DNA of 64,000 bases from Chitinophagaceae bacterium (lineage in GTDB: Bacteria; Bacteroidota; Bacteroidia; Chitinophagales; Chitinophagaceae): positions 1 through 64,000 of the forward strand of contig JAGFIS010000024.1 in NCBI GenBank assembly GCA_024103425.1. The letters run 5' to 3'. The notes under the pieces are model-generated. The model was not told the DNA's origin. It did not search any database and was given only the letters and a program-made list of their open reading frames with translations. The position numbers and the translations under genes were made by a program. Shown here in pieces: positions 5,829-15,897 of this stretch. Numbering within the stretch: position 1 is the first letter of the stretch; every line of letters begins with the position of its first letter.

Positions 5829-8282
5829 ATGGAAAAGACAAGAATCAATCTTGATATTCTGTTACCCGAAGTGCCCGACGAAAGGGATGAATGTGTCGAT
5901 CGCATCATCAAACGTCTGTCAACTAAGAGGGGAATTGATAAAGTGCATATCGTTCCTTTGGAGGAGAATGGTAAATCCGGTATTTGTTTTCACTATAATC
6001 CCGACATCATTTCTATTACCGATGTTGAAAGTATGGCCCGCAGGGAAGGCGCAATCGTTACGGATATGTACGGCCACTTGTTGCTCGAAGTTTCCGGTAT
6101 CCGCCATCCGCGCCATGCGAGAAATATTGAAGGTGAATTTAAAAAAATACAAGGGATCCAGAGCGTTTCTGTTTCAGGTACCGGGTTTATCCAACTGGAG
6201 TACAAAAAAGATATCCTGAACAGAGATCAGGTTTTGAGTCTGATACATAAGAAAGGGTTAGATGTCATCAGGGTAGAAGATTTCCATGCAGATTATGAAG
6301 CGGAAATCGTTGAGGAAGCTGAAGATCATCATCACGATGGAATCTTCGGTGAGCGGACCGAACTCATTTTTGCAATCATCTGCGGTATTTTTCTGGTAGC
6401 GGGGTTTGGTATTTCGTTTATTAAAGGTATATCGTCGAATGTGCCGATTGCATTCTATATCATTTCTTATTTCTTCGGCGGGTATTATACCACTAAGGAA
6501 GCGGTTGAGAGTGTGCTGAAAGGAAAATTTGAAATTGACTTTCTGATGCTGGTAGCAGCCATTGGTGCTGCGGTTTTGGGACATTGGGCAGAGGGTGCCC
6601 TGTTGCTGTTCCTGTTCAGCCTGGGGCATTCGCTCGAGCATTATGCCTTATCCAAAGCCAAAAAGTCTATTGAAGCGTTGTCGGGATTAGCACCCAAAAC
6701 AGCACTGTTGCGAAAGGGTGATGATCTCAAGACCGTGCAGATAGAGAGTCTTGTTCCCGGAGATATTATAGTTGTAAGGCCTAACTCTAAAATAGCGGCT
6801 GACGGAATTGTTGTCCGCGGCAGCAGTCCTGTTAATCAGGCTCCGATTACCGGAGAGAGTATCCCCGTAGATAAGGAACCCGTTAACGATAAAGACATTC
6901 CATTGGAACAGGCAGATATTCTCGACGAGAAGTACAGGGTGTTTGCAGGAACTATCAACGGTGATCATACGTTGGAAGTGAAGGTTACCAAGCTGGCGGC
7001 CGACAGTACAATCTCCCGGTTGATTAAACTGGTGAATGAAGCGCAGACGCAGAAGTCGCCCACACAGCATTTTACTGCCAAGATTGAAAAGTATTATGTA
7101 CCTGCAGTGCTGATACTTGTGGTTTTATTACAGTTTGCATTCGTTGTGGTTGATGAGCCGTTCAGGGATAGTTTCTATCGCGCGATGGCGGTATTGGTAG
7201 CTGCGAGTCCGTGTGCACTTGCCATCTCTACTCCGAGTGCTGTGCTGAGCGGGGTGGCGCGTGGTGCTCTGGCGGGGGTGCTGTTCAAAGGCGGTAAACC
7301 ATTGGAAGACCTGGCTTCTGTCAATGCGATTGCCTTTGATAAAACAGGAACACTGACTGAAGGTAAGCCGACACTCACCGGTGTATATGCACTGAATGGT
7401 TTTGACGAAAGAGAATTAATAAAAATTGTGGTTGCTGTTGAAAAACTCAGCGATCATCCGCTGGCGAGGGCCATCGTTGCAGGGGGTATCCAGAAGTTAG
7501 GAGAGGATGTGCAACCGGCAAAGAGTGCCGAGGGAATACAGGGGCGCGGACTGATGGCTGTTCTGTTTGGTGTAACGGTTTATATCGGTAACAAAGAACT
7601 CTTCACCGAGAAAGGTGATACGCTGACTCCTGAATTGATCTCGAGGATTGAGCAGTTGGAAAAAGAGGGGAATACTACGATGGTTGTACAGCGCGAAGAC
7701 CGGTTTATCGGAATCGTTGCCTTGCGCGATTTGGCAAGAGAAGAGGCAAAAGGCACGATCGACGAACTGAAGCATATGGGTATTCAGAAGATGATTATGC
7801 TCACCGGTGATAATCAGCGCGTAGGTGAAGCAGTAGCTAAAGAAGTGGGAATCAGTGATGTTATTGGCAACCTGCTGCCCGAGCAGAAAGTAGCTGCGAT
7901 CGAACGCCTGCACCGAGAGACCGGGAGAATCGCAATGGTGGGCGACGGAGTGAACGATGCCCCCGCCATGGCAAAGAGCACTGTCGGAATTGCCATGGGT
8001 GCCGCCGGAAGCGATGTGGCTCTGGAAACTGCCGACATCGCCCTGATGGCAGATAAACTGAGCAATCTGCCCTTCGCGATCGGACTGAGCAAAAAAGCGA
8101 AAACTATCATCAAGCAGAACCTGGTCATCAGTCTGGGGATGGTGTTATTCCTCGTGCCGATGACCATCTCGGGATTGGCGAAGATCGGTCCTGCCGTTAT
8201 TGGTCACGAAGGTTCTACTATTCTGGTAGTGTTCAATGCCTTGCGTTTGCTTGTGTATAAAGGCCCAAAGCGTAAAGCGTAG
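5829..8282 (+). CDS. P1B-4-type heavy-metal-transporting ATPase
   Basis: An 817-residue P-type ATPase with TGES (341-344), an SPC membrane motif (460-462), the phosphorylated aspartate D504 in DKTGTLT, the soft-metal HP motif (SDHPLARAI) and GDGVND (705-710). The last membrane segment has HEGST (793-797). SPC in place of CPC together with HEGxT defines the P1B-4 subgroup, which exports Co2+, Fe2+, Zn2+ or Ni2+ rather than Cu+. The N-terminal ~140 residues form two HMA-like halves without a CxxC. They are followed by an acidic/His stretch EAEDHHHD before the first membrane helix. It acts in the inner membrane. It is divergent from the Crp/Fnr gene and convergent with the MutS-like gene (5 bp apart). 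Confidence 0.93.
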   Translation: MEKTRINLDILLPEVPDERDECVDRIIKRLSTKRGIDKVHIVPLEENGKSGICFHYNPDIISITDVESMARREGAIVTDMYGHLLLEVSGIRHPRHARNIEGEFKKIQGIQSVSVSGTGFIQLEYKKDILNRDQVLSLIHKKGLDVIRVEDFHADYEAEIVEEAEDHHHDGIFGERTELIFAIICGIFLVAGFGISFIKGISSNVPIAFYIISYFFGGYYTTKEAVESVLKGKFEIDFLMLVAAIGAAVLGHWAEGALLLFLFSLGHSLEHYALSKAKKSIEALSGLAPKTALLRKGDDLKTVQIESLVPGDIIVVRPNSKIAADGIVVRGSSPVNQAPITGESIPVDKEPVNDKDIPLEQADILDEKYRVFAGTINGDHTLEVKVTKLAADSTISRLIKLVNEAQTQKSPTQHFTAKIEKYYVPAVLILVVLLQFAFVVVDEPFRDSFYRAMAVLVAASPCALAISTPSAVLSGVARGALAGVLFKGGKPLEDLASVNAIAFDKTGTLTEGKPTLTGVYALNGFDERELIKIVVAVEKLSDHPLARAIVAGGIQKLGEDVQPAKSAEGIQGRGLMAVLFGVTVYIGNKELFTEKGDTLTPELISRIEQLEKEGNTTMVVQREDRFIGIVALRDLAREEAKGTIDELKHMGIQKMIMLTGDNQRVGEAVAKEVGISDVIGNLLPEQKVAAIERLHRETGRIAMVGDGVNDAPAMAKSTVGIAMGAAGSDVALETADIALMADKLSNLPFAIGLSKKAKTIIKQNLVISLGMVLFLVPMTISGLAKIGPAVIGHEGSTILVVFNALRLLVYKGPKRKA

Positions 8283-8287
8283 AATGA

Positions 8288-9604
8288 TTAAATATTCTCA
8301 AGCAAGTCAATCACCTTTTCACTTTTCAGGATGAAGTATCCCAGGCGGTCGTTGCTGACGCCTTCCTTCAGGTGGTAGCTGAATTCTAATTTGTCGCCTT
8401 TTACTTCTGTTTCAAAATACCGGAAGTCGATGTTCTTGTGTTGCTTCAGATCTTCACTGATTTCGTAGAGGTGTGTGCTGAGCACGAAGAAAGAATCTTT
8501 TACGCGGACGAGTCCGTTGATAACTGCTGTACTGCACTTCATGGCATCCTGAATATTAGTGCCTTTGAACAATTCGTCAATCAGCACCATCCATTTACGT
8601 CCATCAGTCACCTTTAGTACTGTATTTTTCACACGGGTTACCTCACTGTAAAAATAACTTTCTCCTTTTACGATGTTATCTTTTACGTTGATGTTGGTAA
8701 TCAGCCCGTCGAACAAAGTCAGTTTCATGGAATTAGCAGGTACTCCCATTCCCAGGTGAGCGAGATAAATCGCAACACCGACTGACTTGATGAACGTACT
8801 CTTACCCGCCATGTTTGCTCCCGTCAGGAAAAGAAAGTTTTTATTCTCGTTCAGTTCGATATTGTAAGGCACCGGTTGGCGCAACAACGGGTGGTATAAT
8901 CCGTTCAACTGCAGCACGGGCGACGTGGACTCGACAAACTCGGGAAATACGAGATTATCACGTTCAACCGCAACCGACATGGCATACCAGGCGTCAAGCA
9001 GACTGTAGATATCTATGAGCTCAAACAGAAGATTCTTGAAGTGGTATCGCACAAAGGAAGCAAATGCCAGCATCTTGCGGATGGAGAGTTCTTCGGCTTT
9101 TTCATACCCTGCGATTTCCTCCAGATGCGGTTTGTTGAGGATGTCCTGAGCACGCCGGAGATTCTTTTCCAGCAACGGCGGACAGTCTTCTTTCAGCAAC
9201 ATCTCTGTGATTTGTTGCATCCCTGTCACAAAGTCGAAAGCATGTCCGGCTGAGAACTTTACCAACCCGTAATCCGGCCCGTGCAGGAATTTATATAAAT
9301 AAGCATCCGTTCCGGAAGGGTGGCCGGGAATGGCATCCACTGCTGTTTCAAAAAACTTATGGAGCATCATGATGGACCCGTTGCTAATGCGTTGCGGCCA
9401 TTCATCGTGATGTTTGGCGATGGTCTTCAGGATCTCCTGGGTTTCCCGGATGCTCTCTGTAGATTTGAGCGGGCGCACGAACAACCTTCTCAGCATGTCT
9501 CTACCACCGGAGGTGCGGGTATGATCGTATTTGTCGAACAAGGAAAGATCTTCCTCAGGGTGAAAGACCGAAAGGTCTTCAAGCGTGGTGTTATCAATCT
9601 CCAT
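8288..9604 (-). CDS. Short MutS-like ATPase
   Basis: A 438-residue protein carrying only the clamp/lever helices and the ABC-type ATPase of MutS. Walker A GANMAGKST is at 262-270, Walker B MVLIDE at about 339-344, followed by the STH switch (FVLSTHLYE). The mismatch-reading N-terminal domains of MutS and the Smr nuclease of MutS2 are both missing. It therefore belongs to the MutS-related family seen in Bacteroidota, whose role is not well defined. It may bind branched DNA. The gene stands alone; an upstream TAATTTCG (near 9641) is a 7/8 match to the phylum -7 box. Confidence 0.88.
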   Translation of the reverse strand: MEIDNTTLEDLSVFHPEEDLSLFDKYDHTRTSGGRDMLRRLFVRPLKSTESIRETQEILKTIAKHHDEWPQRISNGSIMMLHKFFETAVDAIPGHPSGTDAYLYKFLHGPDYGLVKFSAGHAFDFVTGMQQITEMLLKEDCPPLLEKNLRRAQDILNKPHLEEIAGYEKAEELSIRKMLAFASFVRYHFKNLLFELIDIYSLLDAWYAMSVAVERDNLVFPEFVESTSPVLQLNGLYHPLLRQPVPYNIELNENKNFLFLTGANMAGKSTFIKSVGVAIYLAHLGMGVPANSMKLTLFDGLITNINVKDNIVKGESYFYSEVTRVKNTVLKVTDGRKWMVLIDELFKGTNIQDAMKCSTAVINGLVRVKDSFFVLSTHLYEISEDLKQHKNIDFRYFETEVKGDKLEFSYHLKEGVSNDRLGYFILKSEKVIDLLENI

Positions 9605-9731
9605 ATCTGCGCTCCTTGTACTTCTTTTGTGATTTCGTCGAAATTACTCTATTGAGAGATGCAAATGAAGGGGAATTTACATATTAGAAGAGAATGGGGT
9701 TTGTTTCTACTTTGAAACTACTCGATTTCAA

Positions 9732-10721
9732 TTACTTGATCGAATCACATAGTTTTTCCGCAAGCCTTTTTGCCAGGTCATCTATATCCTCTTTCCTCGC
9801 GATTTGATCTACCCAATGCGTTGGTATGGCATTAAAGCCGTAGTAAAGGCCTGCCAGGCCTCCTGCTATTGCGGCAGATGTATCTGTATCGTGTCCTATG
9901 TTTATTATATCAAGAACCGTGTCTTTATAATTCTCTCTTTTCATGAAAAACCAAATAGCGGATTCAAGAACTTCAATTACATACCCGCCGGATTTTAAGT
10001 GTTCAATGGGAGTATCACGTATATCTCTTTGTATTACTCTTTGAAAATGGTTTCTTTCTACCTCGGGAAAATCAATTTCCTCCCATAATTCTAAAACAGA
10101 TTTTCTTGCCTGCTCGTAAGCCTCGGCCTTGTCATGTTTTTCTAAAATGTACTCAGTTATTTTTAAGTAGATGAAACAACTCATGGCAGCTCTTATATGC
10201 CTGTGGGTAAGCGCAGAAACATCCCGGATGATATCAAACTGATCTACCGGTTTCATCCCTTTGATATAAAATACCAGTGGAAGTATCCGCATTAAAGAAC
10301 CGTTTCCGTTATCGTACTCGTCTCCGGAATACTTCAATTTCTCAAGCTCCTTAAAGTCTTGATTTTCGAGGATATCCGATAGGCGTGAAATAGCATGAGA
10401 GGTTGTAATCCCTATGTCGAATAATTCGTGCCTGGCGGTCCACCAGGCATTCATTTTCCACTTCACAAAATTCGAAGCTATACTTGCCAGTGAGTATTCA
10501 GAATCTGCCAATGCCTCGGCTAAACAAAATGTCAGCGAGCTGTCGTCAGACCATGTTCCGGGTGGTTGGTTATAAGTACCGAACCCGACCATATCAGTAG
10601 CAGGGTGTTGCAGCATTCTCTCTCTTGTGCTGAATTCAAATGGAACACCTAACGCATCGCCTACAGCGACACCGAAGAGAGCAGATTTTATTTGGAGATT
10701 GCAAGAGCCTGGCATAACCAC
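9732..10721 (-). CDS. ADP-ribosylglycohydrolase (DraG/ARH) family
   Basis: A 329-residue protein with the family's metal-binding motifs: GDALGVPFEF near residue 21, WSDDSS at 57-62 (D59, D60) and DTDTSAAIAGG at 278-288 (D278, D280 bind the two Mg2+). The family removes ADP-ribose from proteins or cleaves ADP-ribosyl derivatives. No ADP-ribosyltransferase is adjacent, so the substrate is unknown. The start at 10721 gives MVMPGSCNLQ; the M at residue 3 is an equally good start. It is followed upstream by two small membrane-protein genes on the same strand. Confidence 0.9.
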   Translation of the reverse strand: MVMPGSCNLQIKSALFGVAVGDALGVPFEFSTRERMLQHPATDMVGFGTYNQPPGTWSDDSSLTFCLAEALADSEYSLASIASNFVKWKMNAWWTARHELFDIGITTSHAISRLSDILENQDFKELEKLKYSGDEYDNGNGSLMRILPLVFYIKGMKPVDQFDIIRDVSALTHRHIRAAMSCFIYLKITEYILEKHDKAEAYEQARKSVLELWEEIDFPEVERNHFQRVIQRDIRDTPIEHLKSGGYVIEVLESAIWFFMKRENYKDTVLDIINIGHDTDTSAAIAGGLAGLYYGFNAIPTHWVDQIARKEDIDDLAKRLAEKLCDSIK

Positions 10722-10773
10722 AAGAGTTAGTTTATTAAAACTATCTCAAGTTATCACAAGTTTTCGTAAAATA

Positions 10774-10992
10774 TCAAGGGTTCCTTTTACCCGCCATGCT
10801 TCTGGTGCGGTCCAGCCTCGATCGCTCTCTGACATACCAAAACATGGAGCCAATTAATAGCAAGGGGAAGAGGATAATGAAGATGAAAAAGTTCACCTCG
10901 TAATACGATATGCCGAGGATGTTCGCCAGGTTGATCAGAAAGTCGGTACAATAAGCGTAAACCCCTTTGAAAAAAGTAATCAGTTGGTTCAT
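10774..10992 (-). CDS. Small one-helix membrane protein, unknown
   Basis: A 72-residue protein with a hydrophobic segment (about residues 33-54, FFIFIILFPLLLIGSMFWYV) and a basic Arg-rich tail. Its ATG overlaps the stop codon of the upstream gene by 4 bp (ATGA), the classic sign of translational coupling, so this short frame is likely real. I do not recognise a family. With the 133-residue partner it forms a two-gene membrane unit. Confidence 0.7.
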   Translation of the reverse strand: MNQLITFFKGVYAYCTDFLINLANILGISYYEVNFFIFIILFPLLLIGSMFWYVRERSRLDRTRSMAGKRNP

Positions 10993-11390
10993 GGCTGTTG
11001 TTTTTTGAGTTTACGGATTTCGTCACGAAAGTTGAGCGATTTGATAATGAAAAACCAGATGACGAGCGGAAATAAGATCACAAAGACAATGATGTTGGCT
11101 GCGCCATAGTTTCCGGTCATTGCCAAAGCGCCGATGGCACCGAAGTAGAGGAAGTCTGTCGTGCCGAAATATGGTTTCAGGAATTTGACGTGATGCTCCT
11201 TGCAATATTGCGTATCGTTATGGCACACCCATGAACATTTCTCCGGTATATACTTGGCCGAGTTGATGGCCGTGATGCCATGAGCAGAGTAAGGTTGTTC
11301 TTTGATTCGCGGACGCATCACTTCGTTCACCACAATCATGATGATGAAGGGAAGGACTAAGATGGAAATATTCCGTAGGAATCGTTTCAT
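10989..11390 (-). CDS. Cys/His-containing membrane protein, unknown
   Basis: A 133-residue protein with a membrane helix near residues 8-25, a central loop with CSWVCHNDTQYCKEHH (three cysteines, three histidines) and a second helix near 98-118, ending in a basic tail. Both helices flanking a Cys/His loop suggest that the loop is extracytoplasmic or binds a metal or redox cofactor. This is inference. Similar uncharacterised proteins occur in Bacteroidota. It is coupled by a 4-bp overlap to the next small membrane gene. Confidence 0.75.
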   Translation of the reverse strand: MKRFLRNISILVLPFIIMIVVNEVMRPRIKEQPYSAHGITAINSAKYIPEKCSWVCHNDTQYCKEHHVKFLKPYFGTTDFLYFGAIGALAMTGNYGAANIIVFVILFPLVIWFFIIKSLNFRDEIRKLKKQQP

Positions 11391-11574
11391 AGTTGCTGAA
11401 TGGTTGATTCTAACTGTCGGTAGGACAGTACAGTAACTTTAGAAACTATAACGAAAGGCAGGGAGACTTATTTTCTAATTTTTATACCCAGGTTCATGTA
11501 GGGTGATCCATTCTGTTAACTCCGATACATAGAGAAATATGCCGGTGTTGAGCAATTATGTAACTGGAAATCTC

Positions 11575-13659
11575 TTATCTCACCGTAAAGCCATTGCCTA
11601 CCACCTCGCCCGGAGATACAAAGTAGAGCTGGCCTTCGGCATTTTCTGCCATCAGAATCATTCCGTTGCTCTCAATGCCTCTCATCTTGCGCGGTGCAAG
11701 GTTGGCCACTACAACCACACGCTGACCAACGATGTCTTCGGGTTTGAAGTGTTGTGCGATTCCCGAGAGGATTGTTCTCTTCTCGAAGCCGAGGTCGATT
11801 TCGAGTTTCAGCAGTTTGTCTGCTTTCTCTACTTTCTCAGCTTTCAGGATGGTTCCGGTCCGGAAGTCTAACTTACCGAAGTCGTCAATGCTGATTTCAG
11901 ACTTTAACGGAGGAAAGGAAGTTTCCTCTTTTGGTGCCTCAGCTTTTTTGGAGCCGCTTTTCAGCTTTTCGAGTTGTGCTTCTATTTCGGAGTCCTCGAT
12001 TTTCCTGAACAATAATTCGGGCGCACGCAGGCTGTAACCCACACTCAGCAGTTTTGCTTTTCCTGCATTCTCCCAGAACAGCATACGCTGTACTACCTTC
12101 ATCATCTTGAGCATCTTCTTGGAAGTATCGGGCATGAAGGGATAAATCAGGATAGCCAGGTTTGCACAGAGTTGCAGACAAACGTGTATGCACATATCGA
12201 TTTTCTTCTGTGCTTCAGCTTCTATTTTTCCGTTGGCATCTACCTGGCGCGCAAGTATCCACGGTTCTTTATCCTGCATGTACTTGTTGCCCTTTCTTGC
12301 CAGTTCCATGATTTCGGCAAGCGCTTCCCTGAATTTGAAGTGTTCGATATTCTCGCTCACTTTCTTCTTTGTTTCGGCAAAAGCATTGACCATCTCCTGG
12401 TCTTCAGGTGTGGCCACATCACCGTGCAGCGGCGGCACTTTTCCTCCGCAGAGCTTGTGCATCAGCACGAAGGTGCGGTTTACGAAGTTGCCGAGGTTGG
12501 CTACGAGTTCGCTGTTATTGCGCTCCTGAAAATCCTTCCAGGTGAAGTCGTTGTCTTTAGTTTCCGGTGCGTTGGCGCAGAGTACATAACGCAGTACATC
12601 CTGCTGACCGGGGAAGTCTTTCAGGTATTCATCTACCCATACAGCCCAGTTACGGCTGGTAGATACTTTGTCGCCTTCGATGTTTAAGAATTCGTTGGCA
12701 GGTACATTGGTAGGTAATACAAAATCGCCATGTGCTTTCAGCATCGCCGGAAAGATGATGCAGTGGAATACGATATTGTCTTTACCGATGAAGTGGTAGA
12801 GTTTTGTATTCGGGTCGCACCAGTATTTGGCCCAGTCTTCTGTCAGTTCTTTTGTAAATGAGATATAACCGATCGGGGCGTCAAACCAAACATAAAGCAC
12901 TTTGTCTTCGGCATCCGGTAGCGGTACTTTGATACCCCAGTTGCTGTCGCGCGTCATGGCTCTGGATTGCAGTCCATTGTCTAACCAGCTTTTGCATTGG
13001 CCGTAAACATTATTTTTCCAATCGTCTTTATGTCCGTCGACAATCCACTCTTTCAAAAATGCTTCATAGTTCTGCAGAGGAAAATACCAGTGTTTGGTTT
13101 TTCTTTTTACAGGCACTGCATCGCTGAGGGTGCTGCGCGGATTGATGAGCTGGTCGGGGCTGAGTGAAGAACCACATTTCTCGCATTGGTCACCGTAAGC
13201 ATTCGGATTGCCACAAATCGGGCAGGTACCGGTGATGTAGCGATCGGCTAAGAAAACATTCTTTACCTCATCGTAATACTGCTCGGTTTCTTTTACTTCA
13301 AAAAGTCCTTTGTTATACAGATTCAGGAAAAAATCCTGAGATGTTTTGTGGTGGATTGGTTTTGATGTACGGCTGTAGATATCATAACTGATACCCATAC
13401 TCTCCAGGGAGTTCTTGAGTATTTCGTGATAATGGTCAACCACTTCCTGAGGTGTCTTGCCTTCCTGCATGGCGCGGATGGTGATGGGAACTCCATGTTC
13501 GTCGCTTCCACCGACGAACTTTACATCCTTTCTGTTCACCCGTAGGTAACGCACAAAAATATCTGCCGGCAGGTAGCACCCCGCAAGGTGACCGATGTGT
13601 AACGGTCCGTTTGCATAGGGTAGGGCGGCAGTAACCAAATATCTTGTCGAATCACTCAT
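11575..13659 (-). CDS. metG: Methionyl-tRNA synthetase
   Basis: A 694-residue class I synthetase charging tRNA-Met. The HIGH signature is at residues 21-24 (LHIGHLAG). A zinc knuckle is CPICG...CEKCG, and VSTSRNW occupies the KMSKS position. The C-terminal ~110 residues (from [13 protein letters not shown] to the end) form the OB-fold tRNA-binding domain, as in dimeric MetRS. The length is normal for the two-domain form. It is monocistronic, behind a well-matched phylum promoter. Confidence 0.97.
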   Translation of the reverse strand: MSDSTRYLVTAALPYANGPLHIGHLAGCYLPADIFVRYLRVNRKDVKFVGGSDEHGVPITIRAMQEGKTPQEVVDHYHEILKNSLESMGISYDIYSRTSKPIHHKTSQDFFLNLYNKGLFEVKETEQYYDEVKNVFLADRYITGTCPICGNPNAYGDQCEKCGSSLSPDQLINPRSTLSDAVPVKRKTKHWYFPLQNYEAFLKEWIVDGHKDDWKNNVYGQCKSWLDNGLQSRAMTRDSNWGIKVPLPDAEDKVLYVWFDAPIGYISFTKELTEDWAKYWCDPNTKLYHFIGKDNIVFHCIIFPAMLKAHGDFVLPTNVPANEFLNIEGDKVSTSRNWAVWVDEYLKDFPGQQDVLRYVLCANAPETKDNDFTWKDFQERNNSELVANLGNFVNRTFVLMHKLCGGKVPPLHGDVATPEDQEMVNAFAETKKKVSENIEHFKFREALAEIMELARKGNKYMQDKEPWILARQVDANGKIEAEAQKKIDMCIHVCLQLCANLAILIYPFMPDTSKKMLKMMKVVQRMLFWENAGKAKLLSVGYSLRAPELLFRKIEDSEIEAQLEKLKSGSKKAEAPKEETSFPPLKSEISIDDFGKLDFRTGTILKAEKVEKADKLLKLEIDLGFEKRTILSGIAQHFKPEDIVGQRVVVVANLAPRKMRGIESNGMILMAENAEGQLYFVSPGEVVGNGFTVR

Positions 13660-13679
13660 CTGCTAAAAAATTAATGGTG

Positions 13680-13710
13680 CAAAATTACCTGAATGGGATC
13701 GCATGGCAAA
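13680..13710 (-). promoter_or_regulatory. Promoter of metG
   Basis: On the minus strand, -33 TTTG (13710-13707) and -7 TAATTTTG (13687-13680) are spaced by 19 nt. Both are exact matches to the Bacteroidota consensus. The -7 box ends 20 nt before the metG ATG. Confidence 0.75.
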
Positions 13711-13855
13711 AATGAGAGGTTACGAAAATGAAAAATTATCCGGCCACCGGATTTAAGAGAATCAAAGGCTTTTTCTTCTTATTTGATGGGGCTTTTGTGT
13801 GAAGAATCCATCTGAAATAGTTTACATTTACCGATAGAATTAATCTCTTACCTCA

Positions 13856-14872
13856 ATGGATCGTAAAGACTTTCTGCAGACCTCCATCCCTTTTGTAGCT
13901 TCATTGAGTTTGATTCGTAAGACAGAGGATCCCGATGATGAAACCGCTGTTTTTCCCAAGTATCTGAAACCGGCGGGTACTATCGGCATTACATGCCCGT
14001 CAGGGCACATCTCGCTCGAAGAGTGCGAACCGGCTATCAGGAAGATGAAAGAATGGGGTTTTGAGGTAAAAATTGGGAAAACTGTAGGTCTGCGGGATTT
14101 CACCTTTGCCGGTACGGATGATGAACGTGCTGCCGACTTTCAGCAGATGATAGATGACGATTCCGTGGATGCCATCATGTTCGGCAGGGGTGGATACGGT
14201 GCTATCAGGATTCTCGATCGCATTGATTTTAGCAAGTTCAGGAAGAAGCCGAAGTGGATTATAGGTTTCAGTGATGCTACAGCTATTCACGTACTGCTGA
14301 ATGGAAAATACAAGATTCCGTCTATCCACTCTAAGATGTGCAACAGCTTTTTGGAGGATGAATCGAAAGGATCACTCGAACAACTGGATTCGATTGATTC
14401 AATCCGCAGGTGCCTGTTGGGAAACGAAATGAAATATGCCTGTACAACAGGCCTGCAAAACCGCCCGGGGACGGCGAAGGGCAAATTAGTGGGCGGCAAC
14501 CTATCACTGCTTCAGATGATGAGTGGCAGTAAAACTGACGTAAAAACCGACGGTAAAATTTTATTCATTGAAGATGTCGGCGAATATCTGTACAAGTTAG
14601 ACGGGATGATGTGGAACCTGCTGCGCGCAGGTAAATTAGATAAACTGAAAGGCCTGATAATCGGTGGCTTCCGGATAAAACCGGATGATGAGGGTGAGGA
14701 ATTCGGATTAAGTCTGTACGATATAGTAATGGAAAAAGTAAAACAGTTTGACTATCCTGTTTGTTTTGATTTCCCGGTAGGGCACATCAAAGTAAACTAT
14801 GCCTTGAAATGCGGAGTAGAACACAAACTTTCAGTTTACGATCACAGTGCCGAATTAGTTTCTTTACGATAA
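13856..14872 (+). CDS. S66 family LD-carboxypeptidase-like, paralog 1
   Basis: A 338-residue protein of the LdcA/S66 family, which trims peptidoglycan tetrapeptides or cleaves related amide bonds. Motifs: GRGGYGAIRILDRIDF, IGFSDAT with the candidate nucleophile Ser, FIEDVGEYLYKLDGMM with the catalytic Glu and FPVGH with the catalytic His. The N-terminus MDRKDFLQTSIPFVASLSL resembles Bacteroidota Tat-type leaders (RRxFL) but has RK, so export is uncertain. It is followed 26 nt later by a second S66 gene, so the two are probably co-transcribed. Confidence 0.9.
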   Translation: MDRKDFLQTSIPFVASLSLIRKTEDPDDETAVFPKYLKPAGTIGITCPSGHISLEECEPAIRKMKEWGFEVKIGKTVGLRDFTFAGTDDERAADFQQMIDDDSVDAIMFGRGGYGAIRILDRIDFSKFRKKPKWIIGFSDATAIHVLLNGKYKIPSIHSKMCNSFLEDESKGSLEQLDSIDSIRRCLLGNEMKYACTTGLQNRPGTAKGKLVGGNLSLLQMMSGSKTDVKTDGKILFIEDVGEYLYKLDGMMWNLLRAGKLDKLKGLIIGGFRIKPDDEGEEFGLSLYDIVMEKVKQFDYPVCFDFPVGHIKVNYALKCGVEHKLSVYDHSAELVSLR

Positions 14873-14898
14873 TTTGTTTTTAAAAATCTGAATGACGA

Positions 14899-15810
14899 AT
14901 GAAGACAATCCTTCCTGCTTATTTAAAACCCGGCGATACGATAGGACTGGTAGCAGCTGCCGGTTACATGCCCGATGAAAAATTTGCCAGATGCATAGAA
15001 GTGCTTAAAGCACGCGGGTACAAGGTTTTGAAGGGAAAAACCCCCGGTCATCAGTTCCATTACTTTTCGGGTACCGACAAACAGCGCCTGACCGATCTGC
15101 AGAAGATGATGGATAATGATAAGGTAAAAGCGATCCTGTCAGTAAGAGGTGGATACGGCTCGGTAAGGATAGTGGACGATCTGGATTTTAAGAAATTTGT
15201 CAGGAATCCTAAATGGATTATCGGCTTCAGTGATATCACGGTTTTTTTAAACCATATTTATACAAAGTACAACATCGGTTCGCTGCATGCGCCTATGGCT
15301 GCAGCTTTCAATGAAGGAGACGATATTAATGAGTACGTGCAAAGTTTATTAGACGCGCTCGAAGGAAAGAAAGCTGTTTATCATTCGGAGGCTCACAAGT
15401 TTGATCATAAAGGCAAATGCTCGGGTACATTAGTCGGCGGCAATCTGATGTTACTGGTGAATCTCATCGGCACACCTTCCGTGCCCGACATGAAAAATAA
15501 AATTCTCTTCATCGAAGATACCGGTGAATATATCTACAGCATCGACCGCATGATGTACCATCTGAAGCGCAGTGGAAATCTGAAGAAGCTGAAAGGCGTG
15601 GTGGTAGGCCGTTTCAGTGAGATGAAGGATACAGATCATCCCTTCGGACAGACGGTTGAAGAGGTGATTCGCGATGTTCTCAAAGAGTATAAATATCCGG
15701 TGTGCTTCAACTTTCCTGTCGGTCATCAGACGGAGAACTATGCGCTGAAAGTAGGAGCTACTTATTCTCTGGAGGTAGGTAATACCGGAACCGTGTTGCG
15801 AGAGGTGTAA
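14899..15810 (+). CDS. S66 family LD-carboxypeptidase, paralog 2
   Basis: A 303-residue S66 peptidase beginning directly at the domain (MKTILPAYLKPGDTIGLVAA), without any leader, so it is probably cytoplasmic. It carries VRGGYGSVRIVDDLDF, IGFSDIT (Ser), FIEDTGEYIYSIDRMM (Glu) and FPVGHQTENYALKVG (His). This form fits the classical muropeptide LD-carboxypeptidase of cell-wall recycling. It lies in tandem with paralog 1; the pair presumably arose by duplication with split location. Confidence 0.92.
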   Translation: MKTILPAYLKPGDTIGLVAAAGYMPDEKFARCIEVLKARGYKVLKGKTPGHQFHYFSGTDKQRLTDLQKMMDNDKVKAILSVRGGYGSVRIVDDLDFKKFVRNPKWIIGFSDITVFLNHIYTKYNIGSLHAPMAAAFNEGDDINEYVQSLLDALEGKKAVYHSEAHKFDHKGKCSGTLVGGNLMLLVNLIGTPSVPDMKNKILFIEDTGEYIYSIDRMMYHLKRSGNLKKLKGVVVGRFSEMKDTDHPFGQTVEEVIRDVLKEYKYPVCFNFPVGHQTENYALKVGATYSLEVGNTGTVLREV

Positions 15811-15897
15811 AATAGCTATGAGTTAGGAATTATGAATTATGATTTTTGAGTGCCTTAACCTAATATAGATTTTTTCTTCGCAGTTGTTTTCCACTGT

